From UBA8438 sp963934795 (GTDB lineage Bacteria > Acidobacteriota > Vicinamibacteria > Vicinamibacterales > UBA8438), in the NCBI GenBank assembly GCA_963934795.1, contig CAWWAF010000001.1, positions 1 to 64,000 on the forward strand: a stretch of DNA of 64,000 nucleotides, written 5' to 3'. The position numbers were made by a program, and so were the translations under genes. Below are positions 45,808-55,063 of the stretch, piece by piece. The notes under the pieces were generated by a model. That model saw only the letters and a program-made list of their open reading frames with translations, did no database searches and was not told where the DNA came from. How positions within the stretch are numbered: position 1 is the stretch's first letter; each line of letters opens with the position of its first letter.

Positions 45808-46611
45808 ATGCATCGCATCGACACACGGACCGGCACACGCAGCGCAGCAACCCAGACAGCGCTGGTCGTGGTGGTGTCCATCGTAGTCGGGCTGGTGGTC
45901 ACGGCCTTCTTGGTGGTGGCACCACCACTCTCCGCCCGGCAGACCACCACGTCGCTCTTTCCGGCCTACGACGGCTTCGCCTACAACGACGATGGGTCTT
46001 TGCTCTTGGCGTTCACCTACTTCAATCACAACCGCACGACGATTTCGGTGCCCATCGGCGAGGACAACATGTTCCTGACGGGTGAACCCGACCGGGGCCA
46101 ACCGACGACCTTCCTCCCGGGACACCACCGGTTTCAATGCATGATGGTCGTCGACGGCGATTTCGACGGGGTGCTCCGCTGGCGCCTCTCCTTGGGCGAC
46201 GAGACCCACCTCACCAGTGATTCGATGCTGCAATACAGCTGGGAATTCGATGCCAACAGCGAACGACAGGCCCGCCGAGACGTCGACCCCACGACCGCGC
46301 CACGCAATGTCTGTTTGAATCGGTCACCGATCGTGCGAGTCCTCGGTCCGACCGAATTGACAGGGACGGTGGGTGAGGGCGTGAAGCTCTTCGGCAGCGT
46401 GCGAGACGAGGGCCTCCCACGCGACGTGCCGGTGACAGCGGCGTGGCAGCAAACCAGTGGACCAGGCACCGCCACGTTTGACGTACCCGACACCCCGAGA
46501 ACCCTCGCCTTTTTTGACAGGCCGGGCTCCTACACGGTCGAGCTGAGAGGTAGCGACGGCGTGTTCGAACGCACCGCCTCCGTCACCGTCGACATCCAAC
46601 CCGCCCGCTAG
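45808..46611 (+). CDS. Secreted/anchored partner protein with PKD-like C-terminal region (copy B)
   Basis: A 267-residue protein with an N-terminal membrane anchor or signal (residues 17-40). It is paralogous to the protein at 16687: it has 'TYFNHNRTTISVPIGEDNMF', 'PDRGQPTTFLPGHHRFQ' and, C-terminally, 'TSGPGTATFDVPDTPRTLAF' plus 'FDRPGSYTVELRGSDGVFE'. The last part is a PKD-like sandwich. It converges on the cytochrome/copper fusion gene at 46638, with 26 bases between stops. The physical link seen in copy A is thus preserved with a different orientation. Function is unknown. Confidence 0.75.
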   Translation: MHRIDTRTGTRSAATQTALVVVVSIVVGLVVTAFLVVAPPLSARQTTTSLFPAYDGFAYNDDGSLLLAFTYFNHNRTTISVPIGEDNMFLTGEPDRGQPTTFLPGHHRFQCMMVVDGDFDGVLRWRLSLGDETHLTSDSMLQYSWEFDANSERQARRDVDPTTAPRNVCLNRSPIVRVLGPTELTGTVGEGVKLFGSVRDEGLPRDVPVTAAWQQTSGPGTATFDVPDTPRTLAFFDRPGSYTVELRGSDGVFERTASVTVDIQPAR

Positions 46612-46637
46612 CGACGAGACCGGGTTCAACCGTTCCG

Positions 46638-48059
46638 CTACTGCTCGTTATTCGTACGCTGGGGATTGGCGAGTCGGTCCATCTGTTCCGCGCGGCGCTC
46701 CTCATACTGCTCGTCGGTCATGAAAGCGATGTCGGTCCAGGCGTTGCCCATGTCATCCATGGTGCGGGCACCCCATCCGATCCAGGCGGACGGGTCAGGA
46801 TTGTGCTTGTTGGCAGCGGTGTTGTCGTGCCACGCCACCGAGTGCAGGATCGTGCCAGCGGGGAACAGGTGGGGTTCCGCATAGGTATACGTCAACTGCC
46901 AGACCTGCTCGTAATTCGGCACGTCCGTCAGCAGCTGGCGCCGCCCGTCCGCGTGAATCGCTTCGAGCAGCATGCGGCTTCCCCTGAAGTGCATGTGGGG
47001 CTGAAAGTTGATGACAATCGCCGGTTGCTCAAGCCGAAGGAAACGCTCTGAGCGGGCGACGGTGTGCGGCGGAATGCTGAGCTGCGCCAGGCTGTTGACG
47101 TTGCCCTCGGTCAAAAAGGGCTCCAGCGGCGTCTCGCCATCGAGCGGTAGGTCGACGCCCTGCTTGAGCAACAGGTCTTCGACTTTCTCTCGGTTCAACG
47201 TCCAGTCGTCGCCGATGCCGGTCCTGATACGGTGCGACGTGACCTCGAGGTCAGGCACCTCGCCGCGCGGATAGAACTTGATACCGACGCGTGAGATGTC
47301 GTGAACCTCTTCGCCCCAGGGATGGTAGTGGGGCGCAAACCGGAACTTGGACCCGGCGTACAACATCTTGCCAGTCCCCTCCGGAAAGTAGTCACCTTTG
47401 TTTCCCATGACGTACTCGGTGACGTGCACGGGATCAATGTCCTCGGTGTCGTCGGGGTTCTCCTCGGTAAAGGCGTAGACGTGTTCGTGATGCACGCAGC
47501 AGTTCGCGGTCGTGAGCAGCTGGACCCACTGCATGTGTCGGTCTTCGGTGAGTCCGGACTCGACCGTCTCCGACGGGAACATGTCGGCACCCTCCGCAGA
47601 GATGGTGAAACCTTTCTCCATCGAGACGATCATGTCTGGCTCGCCCCAGGCCCACTCGTCGAGCGAGGCGAGATCCAATGGCGGCGGTGCGTCCTCCGGA
47701 TTTCCTTGCGGTGCGCCGGCCTCGACCCACCCGACGATGGTCGCAATCTCAGCGTCGCTAAGCGAGGGGTCGTCGCGGTAGACGCCAATGGCCCGGTCAA
47801 GGTGCCACGGCGGCATCTGCCGCGCACTCACGCGGTCTTTGATGGCTCGCGCCCACGGCCGAACCTGGCCATACGTAAGCAATGACATTGGTGCCGCGGT
47901 GCCAGGACGATGGCAACTCTGGCAGGAGCGCTGGAGCAACGGCAGCACATCTTTCGTGAACGTCGGCGCCTCTGCCTCGGTCGCCGCGGCTACGGGCGCG
48001 GGACTACCGATGACACACGCCAGCGCAAGCAGACCGACAACGGTGATGACTCGCTTCAC
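46638..48059 (-). CDS. Secreted cytochrome c/copper type II monooxygenase-like fusion (copy B)
   Basis: A 473-residue paralogue of the protein at 15333. Signal peptide to about residue 25; heme motif Cys46-Cys49-His50; conserved 'QMPPWHLDRAIGVY'. The copper-site pattern is His190-His191, the HYH at 244-246, and 'PHMH' (His355, His357). The shared 'WHDNTAANKHNPDPSAWIGW' and a 'DDM' follow. It carries an insert of about 30 residues (near 285-320) absent from copy A. The GTG start has GGAGG 6 bases upstream. Like copy A it is probably a periplasmic copper oxygenase-type protein with its own electron-transfer heme; the substrate is unknown. Confidence 0.72.
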   Translation of the reverse strand: MKRVITVVGLLALACVIGSPAPVAAATEAEAPTFTKDVLPLLQRSCQSCHRPGTAAPMSLLTYGQVRPWARAIKDRVSARQMPPWHLDRAIGVYRDDPSLSDAEIATIVGWVEAGAPQGNPEDAPPPLDLASLDEWAWGEPDMIVSMEKGFTISAEGADMFPSETVESGLTEDRHMQWVQLLTTANCCVHHEHVYAFTEENPDDTEDIDPVHVTEYVMGNKGDYFPEGTGKMLYAGSKFRFAPHYHPWGEEVHDISRVGIKFYPRGEVPDLEVTSHRIRTGIGDDWTLNREKVEDLLLKQGVDLPLDGETPLEPFLTEGNVNSLAQLSIPPHTVARSERFLRLEQPAIVINFQPHMHFRGSRMLLEAIHADGRRQLLTDVPNYEQVWQLTYTYAEPHLFPAGTILHSVAWHDNTAANKHNPDPSAWIGWGARTMDDMGNAWTDIAFMTDEQYEERRAEQMDRLANPQRTNNEQ

Positions 48060-48203
48060 AACTGCCTCCGGTATCTCGCCAGGGTCCTGCGAACGCGGGG
48101 GGCCATACTGGACGAGTGAAATTGGGCAAGGTCAGCATAGCGTCCGGTGCCGGTGCCACGCAACAGGATTCGCCTGGGCTGGCGGGTATACTGCGTGGTC
48201 ATC

Positions 48204-49518
48204 ATGCAGATCACATTTCACGGCGCCGCGCGCGGGGTCACGGGATCTTGCCACTTGGTCGAGTGCGGCGGCACACGCATCCTCCTCGACTGCGGCTTGA
48301 TCCAAGGGGGACGTGAGCGGCACGAGCGCAATCGAACGCCGTTCCCGTTCGACCCCGCGACCATCGACGCCGTCGTTCTCAGTCACGCGCACATCGATCA
48401 CTCGGGGCGGCCTCCGCTGCTGCGGAAACACGGATACCGAGGCCCTATCTTCACCACGGCCACGACCGCGCGTCTGCTTGAGATCATGCTGGCCGACTCG
48501 GGCCACATCCAGGAAGAAGACGCCCGCTGGAAGATCAAGCGGCTCAAGAAACAAAAGCAGGACGCGAGCTGGGTCACGCCGCTCTACACGGAGCAAGATG
48601 CCCTCGCCCTCCTCGGGCAGCTGGTGCCGGTTGGGCTGGGTTACACCGAGTCGCTGCCGGGGGGCGCTCAGGTCACGTTCGTGCCAGCTGGCCACATTTT
48701 GGGCGCGGCCATCATTGAGCTGCGACTGGACGATGACGGCACCACACGCCGCCTGGTCTTCTCAGGCGACCTCGGGGTCCAGGGCTCCCGGCTGCTGCCA
48801 CCGCCCCGGACGGTCGAGCGGCCGGACTACCTCATCATGGAGTCGACATACGGTGACCGAGAGCGGGAAGACGAGGACGACCGGACGGAGATGCTCTTCG
48901 ACATCATTCGCGACACGACGGCGCGAGGCGGGAAGGTCATCATCCCGTCCTTCGCGGTCGGTCGGACGCAGGAGATACTCACCCGCCTGAACGACCTCGT
49001 AGAAACGGGCCGGCTGCCGGGCCTACGAGTGTTCGTCGACAGCCCCATGGCGGTCGCCGCCACCAAGGCGTTCGCTCTTCATCCCGAGTCATACTCCGGT
49101 CCGGTAAGGGAACTCCTGGCCAGCGGTGATCATCTCCGCGTCTGGCATGTGTACGGCGGGACGAGTGAAGCATCATCTGAAACACACGATAGCCGATGCC
49201 AAGAACACGATCGTCTTCGTGGGCTACCAGGCCGCCAGGTCGCTCGGCCGGATCATTCAGTCCGGCGTCTCGCCGGTGCGGATCTTCGGCCATTCGTATC
49301 CGCTGAACGCCCGGGTCGAGACCATCGAGGGCTTCTCTGCGCACGCGGACCGCACGGAGCTGCTGGACTGGTTCGAAGGGCTGGGCGGTACACCAGAGCG
49401 GACATTCTTGGTGCACGGCGAGGAAACGGCCGCGCTCGCCTTCGCCACCTCGCTCGTCGACCGGTTCGCCGCCACGGTCACCGTGCCCACGCTCGGCGAG
49501 TGCGTCGATCTGTCGTGA
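48204..49518 (+). pseudogene. MBL-fold/beta-CASP RNA-processing exonuclease gene, frameshifted
   Basis: The first frame encodes a metallo-beta-lactamase domain with 'SHAHIDHSG' (His61, His63, Asp65, His66), 'FVPAGHILGAAI', 'FSGDLGVQGSRLL' and the start of beta-CASP ('IPSFAVGRTQEILTRLNDL'). Near 49120 the protein continues in the +1 frame with 'VIISASGMCTAGRVKHHLK', 'FSAHADRTELLDWF' and 'LVHGEETA', the normal C-terminal motifs. About 30-40 residues expected between 'RELLASG' and 'VIISASGM' are missing, so a deletion caused the shift. Intact relatives (RNase J/CPSF-like, YsH1-type) process RNA. Assembly error is an alternative. Confidence 0.82.
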
Positions 49519-49605
49519 CCATGCACACCGAGTCTCCGAGAACACGGACAGACGGGCACTAAAACGCGCCGCGTCTGGACGCACCCCCGGGGACCGATTC
49601 AGTGC

Positions 49606-50214
49606 CTAGCCAACCGTGAAGTCGGCAACGTGAACGTCGAGCTGGTGACTGAACCGGACGCCAGCAATACCGTCGACGCTCAGGCCCGATTTCGGCACGC
49701 TCGCCACCGCCGTGCCATTCGACAGAAAGCGCACGTTGCTTGCGCCCACCTCGACACTGAGCGTGTTCCGCGCCTGGCCGTTGTCGAGTCCGTTGACCGC
49801 GGCATGCCGCGCCCAGCCATCGGTGACGTTCTCGGTAACAGCGCCCATCCGCTTCTTGATGAGGAATTCTCCCGTTTCACGGATCAAGAAGTAGGTGTAG
49901 GTCTGACCTTCGCCATCGAGGTCCGTCCCCCCCACGAACAACCCGTAGGAATTGGGGTGCGAGGACGGCTTGGTCTGCATGAGCGTGACGCTCGCGGTGA
50001 ACGTGCCCGACCCCGAGTTGGCGGCATTCCAGAAAATCGCGTGGGGCCCCGTGGTCACGTGGAACCCATCACCCATCGACCGGAAGCTGAGCTCCTCGAC
50101 GTTGGTGCCTCGATCGAGGCGCGTCTTCCAACCGTCTGCCGTCACCCCGCCGCCCTGACCCAAGACCGGAAGGGTCATACAAAGGACCGCCGCCGCTACA
50201 AGACTGGTTCGCAT
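49606..50214 (-). CDS. Small exported protein, probable jelly-roll fold
   Basis: A 202-residue protein with a signal peptide (residues 1-19, 'LPVLGQ'). The mature part alternates short beta-type segments such as 'GPHAIFWNAANSGSGTFTAS', 'SYGLFVGGTDLDGEGQTYTY' and 'AGVRFSHQLDVHVADFTVG', as concanavalin-A-like or DUF1080-like sandwiches do. No catalytic residues are apparent. GGAGG lies 5 bases before the ATG. It is probably monocistronic. Confidence 0.7.
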   Translation of the reverse strand: MRTSLVAAAVLCMTLPVLGQGGGVTADGWKTRLDRGTNVEELSFRSMGDGFHVTTGPHAIFWNAANSGSGTFTASVTLMQTKPSSHPNSYGLFVGGTDLDGEGQTYTYFLIRETGEFLIKKRMGAVTENVTDGWARHAAVNGLDNGQARNTLSVEVGASNVRFLSNGTAVASVPKSGLSVDGIAGVRFSHQLDVHVADFTVG

Positions 50215-50337
50215 AGTGCCTCCTTCAGGCTGCCGTGAAGTCTGCTCTGTAATACGCCACTGGCGCCTCGGGCATTTCGCTGGTCACGAGACAGGGTGCG
50301 ACCCGAGGCCCGGCGCGGCGCGCGTAGTCGCGCGCCG

Positions 50338-51783
50338 TTATGCCAGTTCCGAGAGTGTGGCGGCCACCAGGGTGTAGAAACGGGCGACGGACGCGACGTG
50401 CACCCGTTCGTCTGGAGAGTGCGGAAATTCGATTTGCGGGCCAAAGGAAATCATGTCGATGCCGGGAATCTTCTTGCCAAGAATGCCGCACTCGAGCCCG
50501 GCATGGATCGCCTTGATCTCTGGGTCGGCGCCAAGCTCGCGCTTGTGTACCGCCTTGACCACCTCAAGCAGCCGAGACTCGAGGTCCGGTTTCCACCCGG
50601 GATACGCGGCGTCCTCTTCCACCTCCGCACCGGCCAATAGACCCACCGCGCGGACCCGCCGACGCAGCGCCTCGAGCGCTGAATCAATCGACGACCGACT
50701 GCTCACGCCGATCCGCAGAGTCCCGTCCTCCTCCCCGACGGTCGCCAGGTTCACGCTCGTCTCAACCAGATCTGGGATGTCGTAGCTCATGGCCTCGACG
50801 CCATGAGGCAGTGCATTGAGCAACGCGAGCACGCGCTCGGTCGTCGCATCGTCCCAGACGGCGGACGGCGGCGTCACGTCATCCACCGTGAGCTCCATGC
50901 CGGGGTCGGCCGGACCATACTCGCGCTGAATCGCCTCCAGCTCCCGCTCGAGGGACGCCATCATGGCGCTGCGCTCCCCGGTCGATACCAGGAGCGTCGC
51001 GAACGCCTCTCTGGGGATCGCGTTGTGCGCGCTCCCACCGTCGATCCCGGCTAGCCGAAACCGGCAACCCGCGTAAGAGGCCCAGAGCGCCCGTGCGAGC
51101 AACTGCACCGCGTTTCCTCGCTGCAGATGGATATCGCATCCGGAGTGCCCACCCTTGAGCCCCCGCAGCGAGACCGACAACGCGGTACCCGCCGCGGGCG
51201 CTGACGTCACCGGCACGGTGAGCTGCGTGTCGCCCCCACCGGCACAGCCGACGTAGACGATGCCATCCTCCTCGGAGTCCAGATTGAGCAGCTGACGCCC
51301 CCGCAACAGGCTCGCGTCGAGCTCCGCGGCTCCGGTCAGGCCGGTCTCCTCATCTATCGTGAACAACAGTTCCAGTGGACCGTGCGCGAACCCCGTGTCA
51401 CCCATGAGCGCAAGCATGGTGGCCACGCCCATGCCGTTGTCGGAGCCGAGGGTCGTGCCGGTGGCGGTGAGGTATTGGCCATCAAGTTGGGGAACGATCG
51501 CGTCGGTCGCGAAATCGAACACCACGTCGGAATTCTTCTCCTGCACCATGTCGAGGTGTGACTGGAGAATTGTCACGGCCGCGCCCTCGCTACCCGGGGT
51601 CCCAGGTTTTCGGACCACGACGTTGCCTGCGGCGTCGATCTGGTGGGGCAACCCGTGCCGGTCAGCGACCGCGAGGACGTGGGTGCGCATCCGCCCCTCA
51701 TCTTTTGAGGCCCGGGGAATTGTCAAAATCGTGTCGAAATGCTGCCAGACGGCGGTCGGTTCAAGCTCTGCGACGAACGTCAT
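50338..51783 (-). CDS. pepD: Aminoacyl-histidine (Xaa-His) dipeptidase
   Basis: A 481-residue M20-family metallopeptidase of the PepD type. The zinc-site landmarks are in order: 'ILQSHLDMVQEK', 'GTTLGSDNGMGVATMLALM', 'TIDEETGLTGAAEL' and the C-terminal 'IHAGLECGILGKKIPG'. The lid domain carries 'GLKGGHSGCDIHLQRGNA'. It cleaves Xaa-His and other dipeptides in the cytoplasm. The start at 51783 has AGGAGG 4 bases upstream and gives the standard family length. Confidence 0.93.
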   Translation of the reverse strand: MTFVAELEPTAVWQHFDTILTIPRASKDEGRMRTHVLAVADRHGLPHQIDAAGNVVVRKPGTPGSEGAAVTILQSHLDMVQEKNSDVVFDFATDAIVPQLDGQYLTATGTTLGSDNGMGVATMLALMGDTGFAHGPLELLFTIDEETGLTGAAELDASLLRGRQLLNLDSEEDGIVYVGCAGGGDTQLTVPVTSAPAAGTALSVSLRGLKGGHSGCDIHLQRGNAVQLLARALWASYAGCRFRLAGIDGGSAHNAIPREAFATLLVSTGERSAMMASLERELEAIQREYGPADPGMELTVDDVTPPSAVWDDATTERVLALLNALPHGVEAMSYDIPDLVETSVNLATVGEEDGTLRIGVSSRSSIDSALEALRRRVRAVGLLAGAEVEEDAAYPGWKPDLESRLLEVVKAVHKRELGADPEIKAIHAGLECGILGKKIPGIDMISFGPQIEFPHSPDERVHVASVARFYTLVAATLSELA

Positions 51784-51883
51784 GCATCCTCCTGGTACGG
51801 AATCCAGATTGCACGGACACCATCGACACTCCGGCGGGTCGGCCCGAACGTGCGGGCGACGGCGATGCCAGCGGCGCTCATCG

Positions 51884-51913
51884 GACGTGCACCCGACGTG
51901 CACCCGACGTGCA
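51884..51913. repeat. Short 11-base tandem repeat in a divergent promoter region
   Basis: The unit GACGTGCACCC occurs 2.7 times head to tail, between the starts of pepD and the gene at 51957. The 11-base period is close to one helical turn, and each unit holds the palindrome GTGCAC. A direct-repeat operator is possible but unproven. Confidence 0.5.
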
Positions 51914-51956
51914 GATGACCCGCCGAGAGGGCGGGGTGTATCATCAAATCTACACC

Positions 51957-52859
51957 ATGACTGCGATACGAGCAGTGGGGACGACAGTCCCGAGGCCGGG
52001 CCGGCCAACCTCGAGGCCACGCCTCGCCTGGTATCTCGGCGCGCTTATCGTCACCGCCAGCGCGACTTCGGCGGAGGCACAGCCGGCGGCGTCTGGCGAG
52101 CCTCCCGCTCAATCTGCGCCTCAGGCGGACGCGCCTGCGGCCACCGCGTCACCGGCATCGCTCGAACGCATCAAACGCGCGCTGGACCTTCGTCGAACGG
52201 ACAGGGCTCGGGCGAGCGGCCTCGAATTCCGCGAAGAAATCCTGCTACGCGACGAGCGACCGGAAACCGAGCCACTGCGTAACCTCGGCGTGGTGGCCGG
52301 GGTCGACTACGACCAATTCAGCCGCATACGTCCGGCGACGCCAGGGGCACTCCCCGGCCACTGGGACATGGTGGCGGCCATGACCCCGCGGGAGGCGACC
52401 GAGGCCGGGTCGGCCGACGTGATGGGTATCGCGACGGCGTCTGCCTTCAGCGCGGCCGCGTTCACGTTGGTCCCCGCGGCCATCAGGGCCATCGGCGGCT
52501 GGTTCGACGCCGATGACGCCCGCGAGCCGACGACTCCGCCTGTACTCACCCGCGGGGAAGCATCCATCGCACTCGCCGGCGTATCCAACAGCGATTCGGT
52601 CATCAACGCGGACATCGACCAACGTGGACGCACGGTCGCGTTGTCCCTCACGGTGAGGGCCGATACAGGACCCACTGCGGCGCGTGCGCTTGGGGAGGAG
52701 TTTGTTCGACTGGTCAAGACGATGGCCGCCACCGAACCGACACCCGGAGACGACCTGGGCATCGGTGCGTTCGACTATGTCGTCCACATCAGGACGCCCA
52801 GTAACGGGCTTCTCGCCCGCGGCGGCAAGTCCACGGCCGACCGAACGATTCATTGGTAA
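51957..52859 (+). CDS. Hypothetical exported protein
   Basis: A 300-residue protein with a basic N-terminus and a hydrophobic signal (about residues 24-41, 'IVTASATSAEA'). A long Ala/Pro-rich linker (42-70) follows, then a region with an internal hydrophobic stretch ('GIATASAFSAAAFTLVPAAI'). The C-terminal half ('ALSLTVRADTGPTAARALG') looks like an alpha/beta domain. I do not recognise the family. An ATG 14 codons earlier is an alternative start. Confidence 0.65.
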   Translation: MTAIRAVGTTVPRPGRPTSRPRLAWYLGALIVTASATSAEAQPAASGEPPAQSAPQADAPAATASPASLERIKRALDLRRTDRARASGLEFREEILLRDERPETEPLRNLGVVAGVDYDQFSRIRPATPGALPGHWDMVAAMTPREATEAGSADVMGIATASAFSAAAFTLVPAAIRAIGGWFDADDAREPTTPPVLTRGEASIALAGVSNSDSVINADIDQRGRTVALSLTVRADTGPTAARALGEEFVRLVKTMAATEPTPGDDLGIGAFDYVVHIRTPSNGLLARGGKSTADRTIHW

Positions 52860-52878
52860 CCCGTCTGGCGGTGCGACC

Positions 52879-54366
52879 TCAGAGATCCATGATGGCCTCG
52901 ATGTCTGGGTCGATCTCTGGAGCTGGAGACGCCAGCGAGATGCCGAAGAACAGCGTCAACGACAGCAGCAGTGCCACGAACCCGCCGGTAATACCGTAGG
53001 GGATCGCAAGACCGAACACTTCAATACCGAAGTTCACGACCAGACTGGTGACGATGGCGACGTTGGCCGCGGTCGCGGTCGCCCGCTTCCAGTTGAAGCC
53101 AATGGCCACGGCCGGCACCAGCGCGGCCGCAAAGGTGCCCCACCCGAAGGCGCCGAGCAGGGCCACCAAGTCCTGCCGGGAGTAGAGCACGAAAATCGCG
53201 GATCCCACGGCCAGGACCACCGTCGCGACCCGGGCCCAGAACAGCTCGTTTGACAGTGACCGTCCGTACAAGGCGCGCGGGATGTCGTGCACGACGGCGG
53301 CGGCCCCGAGATTGAGAAAACTGTCGGCGGTGGACATGATGGCGGCAAAGAGCCCCGCGAAAACGATGCCAGCCAACATCGGACTCGCATGAAATTGCAG
53401 AAACTGCGGCGCCGCCTCGTCCGGGCTCGCCAGCTCCGGGTGGCCCCCCTGGATGACCAGTGCCCGCATCGCCAACCCGATGCTGAGCCACAGCAACGAA
53501 CACAACATGTACCCGCCAGCGCTCACCGGCAAGGTGCGACGCGCGTCCTCGACCCGTCGGTTCATCATGAACTTGGTAATCACGTGCGGCTGGCCCGCCG
53601 AGCCCAGCACAAAGACCACGAGCCAGGACAGTGACCCCATCATGCCGAGCGTGCCCCACGGGCTGACCACTTCCGGATCGTCCTCCATCAAGGCCGTGAC
53701 CATCCCAGTCAACCCTCCGTCCACCGCACCCAACGCCGCGAAAAAGACAAACACCGCGGCGACGATCATGATGGCGCCCTGGACCAGGTCCGTGTAGACG
53801 GACGCCACGATACCCCCGGTGACGCAGTAGAAGACCAGCACGGCGCAGGCGATCACCATGCACGTCAGAATGGAGACCTCCGGAATGAACGACACGTTGT
53901 TCAACACATCGCGCAATACCGTGGCCATCGCGAGTATCTGCGTCCCCAGATAGCCGACGACCCCTAGCAGGATAGCCACCGCCGTCAGCAGACGCGCGCG
54001 CTCGCTGTTGTAGCGCGCCGCCACCGCGTCCGGCAGCGAGATGGTGTCCCGCAGCTCGGCGATCATGCGCAACCGGGAGGCGAGCAGGTAGAAGCTGCAG
54101 CAGAACGCCAGTGGACCAACCACCGTCATCCAGGACGAACTCAGCCCCATCCGGTAGACCAGGCCTGGTCCACCGACGAATCCAAACCCGCTCATCTGGC
54201 TCGAGAACAACGCGAGCCCGGTCACCATCACGCCCAGGTCCCGGCCCGCCATGAAGAAATCGCGTGGAGACTTGGTGCGACGGAGGGCCCAGAGGCCGAC
54301 GCCTATGCACATCACCAGATAGACCACGACGAAGGCGAGCGTAATGACCGACCGCGAGTCGTCCAT
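52879..54366 (-). CDS. Sodium:solute symporter (SSS family)
   Basis: A 495-residue protein with about 13 membrane helices in the LeuT-type order of SSS transporters. The first helix is followed by 'DFFMAGRDLGVMVTGLALF'. Then come 'GPGLVYRMGLSSSWM', 'DLVQGAIMIVAAVFVFFAAL' (the SSS signature helix) and 'GLFAAIMSTADSFLNLGAAA', with the Ser residues of the Na2 site. The solute is unknown; proline-like amino acids or small organic acids are candidates. Its ATG shares one base with the TGA of the upstream membrane gene, so the two are probably translated together. Confidence 0.9.
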   Translation of the reverse strand: MDDSRSVITLAFVVVYLVMCIGVGLWALRRTKSPRDFFMAGRDLGVMVTGLALFSSQMSGFGFVGGPGLVYRMGLSSSWMTVVGPLAFCCSFYLLASRLRMIAELRDTISLPDAVAARYNSERARLLTAVAILLGVVGYLGTQILAMATVLRDVLNNVSFIPEVSILTCMVIACAVLVFYCVTGGIVASVYTDLVQGAIMIVAAVFVFFAALGAVDGGLTGMVTALMEDDPEVVSPWGTLGMMGSLSWLVVFVLGSAGQPHVITKFMMNRRVEDARRTLPVSAGGYMLCSLLWLSIGLAMRALVIQGGHPELASPDEAAPQFLQFHASPMLAGIVFAGLFAAIMSTADSFLNLGAAAVVHDIPRALYGRSLSNELFWARVATVVLAVGSAIFVLYSRQDLVALLGAFGWGTFAAALVPAVAIGFNWKRATATAANVAIVTSLVVNFGIEVFGLAIPYGITGGFVALLLSLTLFFGISLASPAPEIDPDIEAIMDL

Positions 54367-54959
54367 CAGTGGGAGCCCGTCTGCCCAGACTGCGGCGAGT
54401 GACCGGCGGCAGCCTGGCGGGACGCCACGATTTCTCGAAATCGGCGCATGTCAGTCGGCGTCACAATCGACCGACTGAACAGCACGACATAGACCAGGAC
54501 CACCAGGAACTCGGCCGGCCACAGCCCGTAGAGAAACCATGCGGTCGGAGCGGGGAGCCCGAAGAAGAGGGAAGGGGCCGCGTCTGTCAGGTAGCCCCGA
54601 TACGACAGCACCATCATGGTGAACAGACCACCGAGGAGCAGTCCCGAGAGGCCGAGCCACAGGCGGGTGACTCCCGCTCGCTTCACCCCAAGCATGAGAC
54701 AACCAATGACGATGGCGAGTTGCAACAGACCAAACGCCCAGCCGAGCCACAGAATCGGGCTGTGGCGGACACGCCCGTCCCCGCCGTGATTCATCGATGG
54801 AAACCCCTCGTGGATCACGCCGTGCCCGGTATAGACGCGCTGGATGGCCCCGTCCGCGGCTGCGACGTCTTCGAACGGGACCTCCTCGAGCAGAAACGCC
54901 ACGTTCGTGACGACACACAACGCGACGAGCAACCCGAACAGGACGACTGGCAGTTTCAT
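54366..54959 (-). CDS. Four-helix membrane protein, probable symporter partner
   Basis: A 197-residue protein with four hydrophobic segments (about residues 5-22, 70-92, 98-118 and 140-162). An extracytoplasmic His/Gly-rich loop lies between helices one and two ('HEGFPSMNHGGDGRVRHSP'). The short C-terminal tail is basic, then His/Ser-rich. I do not recognise the family. The 1-base overlap with the symporter gene argues for a partner role. No clear ribosome site precedes the ATG, so the start is less certain. Confidence 0.7.
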   Translation of the reverse strand: MKLPVVLFGLLVALCVVTNVAFLLEEVPFEDVAAADGAIQRVYTGHGVIHEGFPSMNHGGDGRVRHSPILWLGWAFGLLQLAIVIGCLMLGVKRAGVTRLWLGLSGLLLGGLFTMMVLSYRGYLTDAAPSLFFGLPAPTAWFLYGLWPAEFLVVLVYVVLFSRSIVTPTDMRRFREIVASRQAAAGHSPQSGQTGSH

Positions 54960-55063
54960 CGCGGGGGTGAGGGTCTCGGTCCGGGCAGTGTAGCCCGTCC
55001 GTCCTCGGAGGTACAATCGAAATACGTCGCTGGGCTTCACAGCTCGACGGCATGGGGGACGAT

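Noticed and set aside
51884..51913. Tandem repeat as the start of a CRISPR array
   Set aside because: The unit is 11 bases with no spacers and no cas genes are present.
53021..54310. Open frame of 429 codons in another minus-strand frame within the symporter gene
   Set aside because: Its product is Arg/Gly/His-rich shadow sequence; the overlapping frame encodes a typical SSS transporter.
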